Part shown: positions 60,929 through 64,000 of the stretch, piece after piece
Numbering within the stretch: the first letter of the stretch is position 1
How the letters are laid out: every line of letters begins with the position of its first letter
Assembly (NCBI RefSeq): GCF_009905615.1
Contig: NZ_JAAAKW010000016.1
Span: 53,298 to 117,297, forward strand
DNA from: Pseudomonas sp. SLFW
GTDB taxonomy: Bacteria > Pseudomonadota > Gammaproteobacteria > Pseudomonadales > Pseudomonadaceae
Direction: 5' to 3'
DNA: 64,000 nt
Translations under genes and position numbers: made by a program
Notes under the pieces: generated by a model
What the model saw: only the letters and a program-made list of their open reading frames with translations
Databases searched by the model: none
Told to the model about the DNA's origin: nothing

Positions 60929-60944
60929 TGGCACGGTGATTGCG
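60929..60944 (+). promoter_or_regulatory. Sigma-54 promoter of dctA
   Basis: TGGCACG-N4-TTGCG, with GG (60930-60931) and GC (60942-60943) exactly 12 bp apart, matches the RpoN -24/-12 consensus. It lies 125 nt before the dctA start, consistent with DctB/DctD-activated expression. The remainder of the 345-nt gap shows no gene. Confidence 0.85.
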
Positions 60945-61068
60945 ATAGAGGGCGCAGAGGTCTGCCGCGCGCAGCTCGACAAAAACAAATCCCTCCGAGC
61001 AGGTGGGTTCGCACTTTAGGCGTCGGTGTATCAGGAATGACACGCGCGATGCTCTTGAGGAAACTGCA

Positions 61069-62403
61069 ATGACGACTCGTCAGCCAATCTACAAATCCCT
61101 GTATGCCCAGGTGATCGTTGCAATCATCATTGGTATCGCACTCGGTCACTGGTATCCCGAAACTGCCGTTCAGCTCAAACCGTTTGGTGACGCGTTCATC
61201 AAACTGATCAAAATGGTCATCGCCCCCATCATCTTCTGCACCGTCGTCAGCGGTATCGCTGGCATGCAGAGCATGAAATCCGTGGGCAAGACCGGCGGTT
61301 ACGCGCTGCTCTACTTCGAAATCGTTTCGACCATCTCGCTGATCATCGGCCTGGTCGTGGTCAACGTCGTTCAGCCGGGCGCTGGCATGCACATTGACCC
61401 TGCCACCCTGGACGCGTCGAAAATCGCTTCCTACGTGACTGCGAGTAAGGATCAGACCGTCGTCAACTTCCTGCTCAACGTGATTCCGGGCACCATCGTC
61501 GGCGCGTTCGCCAACGGCGATATCCTGCAAGTGCTGATGTTCTCGGTGATCTTCGGTTTCGCCCTGCATCGCCTGGGTGCCTACGGCAAGCCGGTGCTGG
61601 ACTTCATCGATCGCTTCGCTCACGTCATGTTCAACATCATCAACATGATCATGAAGCTGGCCCCGCTGGGTGCACTGGGCGCCATGGCCTTCACCATCGG
61701 CGCTTACGGTGTGAGCTCGCTGGTGCAATTGGGCCAACTGATGCTGTGCTTCTACATCACGTGCCTGCTGTTCGTGCTGGTGGTGCTGGGCGCCATCGCT
61801 CGCGCACACGGTTTCAGCGTCCTGAAACTGATCAAGTACATCCGTGAAGAGCTGCTGATCGTGCTGGGTACTTCGTCGTCTGAGTCCGCACTGCCACGCA
61901 TGCTGATCAAGATGGAGCGTCTGGGCGCGAAGAAATCCGTTGTGGGTCTGGTCATCCCGACCGGCTACTCGTTCAACCTGGACGGTACTTCGATCTACCT
62001 GACCATGGCGGCCGTGTTCATCGCTCAAGCGACTGACACCCACATGGACATCACCCACCAGATCACCCTGCTGGCCGTTCTGCTGCTGTCCTCCAAAGGC
62101 GCCGCCGGTGTGACCGGTTCGGGCTTCATCGTGCTGGCCGCGACCCTGTCGGCTGTCGGTCACCTGCCGGTGGCCGGTCTGGCGCTGATCCTGGGTATCG
62201 ACCGCTTCATGTCCGAAGCCCGCGCACTGACCAACCTGGTGGGTAACGCGGTTGCCACCCTGGTAGTTGCCAAGTGGGTGAAAGAGCTGGACGTGCCGCA
62301 AATGCAGGCCGAGCTGGCTTCCGGTGGCCGTGCCATCGAAGAAACCCGCCCTGAAGACGACCTGGGCGTGGCCGAAGGCCCTGCTTCGGTAGGCCGTTCG
62401 TAA
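61069..62403 (+). CDS. dctA: C4-dicarboxylate transporter DctA
   Basis: 444 aa, ATG 61069 with GAGGAAA ~8 nt upstream. DAACS-family signatures: MVIAPIIFCTVVSGIAGM, the serine-rich loop GTSSSESALPRML (HP1), GYSFNLDGTSIYLTMAAVFIAQAT, and KGAAGVTGSGFIVLAATL. The pattern favours DctA (succinate, fumarate, malate uptake) over GltP. The sigma-54 promoter upstream supports this. A strong terminator follows. Confidence 0.93.
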   Translation: MTTRQPIYKSLYAQVIVAIIIGIALGHWYPETAVQLKPFGDAFIKLIKMVIAPIIFCTVVSGIAGMQSMKSVGKTGGYALLYFEIVSTISLIIGLVVVNVVQPGAGMHIDPATLDASKIASYVTASKDQTVVNFLLNVIPGTIVGAFANGDILQVLMFSVIFGFALHRLGAYGKPVLDFIDRFAHVMFNIINMIMKLAPLGALGAMAFTIGAYGVSSLVQLGQLMLCFYITCLLFVLVVLGAIARAHGFSVLKLIKYIREELLIVLGTSSSESALPRMLIKMERLGAKKSVVGLVIPTGYSFNLDGTSIYLTMAAVFIAQATDTHMDITHQITLLAVLLLSSKGAAGVTGSGFIVLAATLSAVGHLPVAGLALILGIDRFMSEARALTNLVGNAVATLVVAKWVKELDVPQMQAELASGGRAIEETRPEDDLGVAEGPASVGRS

Positions 62404-62427
62404 TCGGTTAGCCTCGCGCTGAACTGA

Positions 62428-62464
62428 AAAGCCCGCCCACGGGAAACCGGGGGCGGGCTTTTTG
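62428..62464 (+). terminator. Rho-independent terminator after dctA
   Basis: AAGCCCGCCC...GGGCGGGCTT stem (10 bp) followed by TTTTT, 25 nt after the dctA stop. Confidence 0.9.
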
Positions 62465-62495
62465 TTGGATGACCGATTCAAAATAATGCGCAATC

Positions 62496-62590
62496 CCTGT
62501 AGGAGCGAATTCATTCGCGAGAGGCCGGTACATTCGATGGGTTTTTATCGGATGTACAACCGCTTCGCGAATGAATTCGCTCCCACAGGG
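62496..62590. repeat. REP doublet
   Basis: cctgtaggagcgaattcattcg and cgaatgaattcgctcccacagg inverted around ~50 nt between dctA and the CoA-transferase-family gene. Confidence 0.88.
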
Positions 62591-62676
62591 ATTTGCCTCC
62601 ACAGGGCTGACTTCATTGCCCCATTGAATGCGCCGACCTACGCTGTCCCACATCACTGCTGCCCAGGGAAGCTCGC

Positions 62677-63858
62677 ATGCACGGTCCGCTGTCCTCGCTC
62701 AACGTCCTCGATTTCTCCACGCTTCTACCCGGCCCGTTCGCCTCGCTGTTGTTGGCGGACATGGGCGCTGAGGTGTTGCGCATCGAATCCCCGACCCGGC
62801 CTGACCTGGTGCGCGTCATGCCGCCTCACGATCAAGGCGTTTCCGCAAGCCACGCCTACCTCAATCGCAACAAGCGCAGCCTGGCGCTGGACCTCAAGCA
62901 GCCCGAGGCGGTGGCGGTGGTCAAGCGGCTGGTCGCACAGTACGACATTGTTTTGGAACAGTTTCGTCCCGGCGTCATGGAGCGGCTGGGGCTTGGGTAT
63001 GAAGCCCTCAAGGCGATCAATCCAAAGCTGATTTACGTCTCGATCACCGGCTACGGGCAGACAGGGCCGTACCGTCAGCGTGCCGGGCACGACATCAACT
63101 ACCTGGCCATCGCGGGGCTGGCCAGCTACACCGGCCGCAAAGACAGCGGCCCGTTGCCACTGGGCATGCAAGTGGCTGACATTGCGGGCGGGTCGCTGCA
63201 CGGCGTGATCGGTCTGTTGGCGGCGGTGGTGGCGCGGCAGCACACCGGGTTGGGGCAGTTCGTCGACATCAGCATGACCGACTGCGCCTTCAGCCTGAAC
63301 GCTCTGGCAGGGGCCGGGGCGCTGGCCGCAAACGTCGAGCCTCAGCCTGAGGGCAACTGGCTCAACGGCGGCGGCTTTTACGACCACTACCGCAGCCGCG
63401 ACGGGCGCTGGTTTGCGGTCGGCAGCCTGGAGCCTGCCTTTGTGCGAACGCTGTGTGAGACCTTGGGACGGCCGGAACTCGCGAAGCTCGGTTTATCACC
63501 CGAAACCGTGGATCATCTGGCCCTCAAACGGGAATTGCAGATCGAATTCGAGCGGCGCGGCTTTGACGAACTTGAGGTGCTATTCGCTGGGGTGGACGCG
63601 TGCGTCGAGCCGGTATTGAGCCTGTCCGAGGCCGCGCAGCATCCGCAATTGCAGGCGCGGCAGGTCGTGACGCAGGTGCCTCGGCGCGATGGCACTTCGC
63701 AGCCGCAGATGGCCTGCCCGGTGAAGTTTTCCGAAGGCTTGCCCGCGCCCCGGCACATCGGCGTTTCAGTGGGCGCGCACAGCGATCAGGTGTTGCGGGA
63801 AGCGGGGTTCAGCGAGCAGGAAATAAGCGCGTTGCGGGAAGCGGGTGCCGTGGCGTGA
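62677..63858 (+). CDS. CaiB/BaiF-family protein, alpha-methylacyl-CoA racemase-like
   Basis: 393 aa. CoA-transferase III fold: VLDFSTLLPGPFASLLLADMGAEVLRIE at the start, LNRNKRSLALDLK, QFRPGVMERLGLGYEAL, YVSITGYGQTGPY, then GHDINYLAIAG with the catalytic His typical of methylacyl-CoA racemase (GHDxNY) and GMQVADIAGG supplying the acidic residue. This favours epimerisation of 2-methylacyl-CoAs over CoA transfer, e.g. in branched-chain or sterol side-chain catabolism. Start fixed by GGGAAGCTCGC upstream. It converges with the final gene, 3 nt apart. Confidence 0.85.
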   Translation: MHGPLSSLNVLDFSTLLPGPFASLLLADMGAEVLRIESPTRPDLVRVMPPHDQGVSASHAYLNRNKRSLALDLKQPEAVAVVKRLVAQYDIVLEQFRPGVMERLGLGYEALKAINPKLIYVSITGYGQTGPYRQRAGHDINYLAIAGLASYTGRKDSGPLPLGMQVADIAGGSLHGVIGLLAAVVARQHTGLGQFVDISMTDCAFSLNALAGAGALAANVEPQPEGNWLNGGGFYDHYRSRDGRWFAVGSLEPAFVRTLCETLGRPELAKLGLSPETVDHLALKRELQIEFERRGFDELEVLFAGVDACVEPVLSLSEAAQHPQLQARQVVTQVPRRDGTSQPQMACPVKFSEGLPAPRHIGVSVGAHSDQVLREAGFSEQEISALREAGAVA

Positions 63859-63861
63859 CGG

Positions 63862-64000
63862 TCATTCCACCCGCGTCTCGCCGCTGAACACCAGAATCTC
63901 CCGGCAGCGACGGCACAGATAACGGCGCCCCTTGCGGACCAGCTTGTGCCGCTGCACCGAGAACGGGAAATCGCTTTCCGGGCACGGGCAGCGGTAGATG
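63862..64000 (-). CDS. SprT-like zinc protein, C-terminal part (cut by window edge)
   Basis: 46 codons are visible on the minus strand, entering from beyond 64000. They read IYRCPCPESDFPFSVQRH then a second C-x-x-C pair in YLCRRCREIL and end in a Glu before TGA. The paired CxC/CxxC, H-x-x-x-x and Y-x-C-x-x-C layout is the zinc-ribbon end of SprT-family proteins, which are HExxH metalloprotease-like proteins; the catalytic part lies outside. Identity inferred from the tail only. Confidence 0.65.
   Translation of the reverse strand, partial: IYRCPCPESDFPFSVQRHKLVRKGRRYLCRRCREILVFSGETRVE

Noticed and set aside
60724..62514. Long minus-strand open frame continuous with the AraC-type gene (total ~950 codons)
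   Set aside because: The upstream ~600 codons are antisense to dctA and its terminator, are His/Gln/Asp-rich and match no family; the real AraC start is 60723.

Overview
The window is chromosomal DNA of a fluorescent or plant-associated Pseudomonas. The grounds are family-level sequence identity of PhoP/PhoQ, DctA, class Ia NrdA/NrdB with the long Ala-rich NrdB N-terminus, a BdlA-like double-PAS chemoreceptor, a PcpS-type phosphopantetheinyl transferase, and many copies of Pseudomonas-type REP palindromes (tGTGGGAGCGAAtTCATTCGCGA and relatives). Most of the window is GC-rich; about 35.9-46.6 kb is visibly AT-richer. No tRNA, rRNA, CRISPR array, integrase or transposase was seen.

Layout. 1-35.8 kb is ordinary accessory/housekeeping chromosome: end of a peptide deformylase, a periplasmic methyltransferase-like protein, two solute-binding proteins, an Fcy1-like cytosine deaminase, the BdlA-like receptor, a DapF-fold protein that has lost both catalytic cysteines, three LysE-type exporters, AraC and LysR regulators (one LysR divergent from a PACE drug pump), a TonB siderophore receptor, an MHS-type transporter, and at 21-26.9 kb a self-contained cassette: small LuxR-HTH regulator, MacB-like ATPase and permease, an unknown 239-aa protein, a TolC-like outer-membrane factor and a frameshifted membrane-fusion protein. 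Then come an orphan FlhE-like protein, a MASE2-GGDEF cyclase, small secreted proteins, a membrane-anchored Mrr-type nuclease and a BRO-N protein with a conserved-looking inverted-repeat leader.

36.3-45.7 kb is the standout: a tightly overlapping operon of GHKL/MORC-like ATPase (frameshifted), Z1-domain SF2-like ATPase, PD-(D/E)XK (DUF4420-type) nuclease and AIPR protein, followed by a Vsr endonuclease and a C5-cytosine methyltransferase whose start codons overlap head-to-head. This gene set matches the MutL/MORC-linked restriction-modification neighbourhoods predicted by comparative genomics (Iyer, Abhiman and Aravind) and is best read as a multi-component anti-phage system with little experimental description.

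46.7-64 kb is core genome: nrdB and nrdA (with tandem NrdR-box candidates and a perfect DnaA box upstream), an RstA/RstB-like two-component pair fused into one operon with a FhuF-type ferric-siderophore reductase, pcpS, a dienelactone hydrolase, a PhoP-box-controlled small gene plus phoP-phoQ, an AraC regulator, dctA behind a textbook sigma-54 promoter, an AMACR-like CoA enzyme, and the end of a SprT-type protein.

Two genes (membrane-fusion protein at 26.67 kb and MORC-like ATPase at 37.06 kb) carry a single extra base in a five-base homopolymer. They may be true pseudogenes, but the shared signature also fits sequencing or assembly error.
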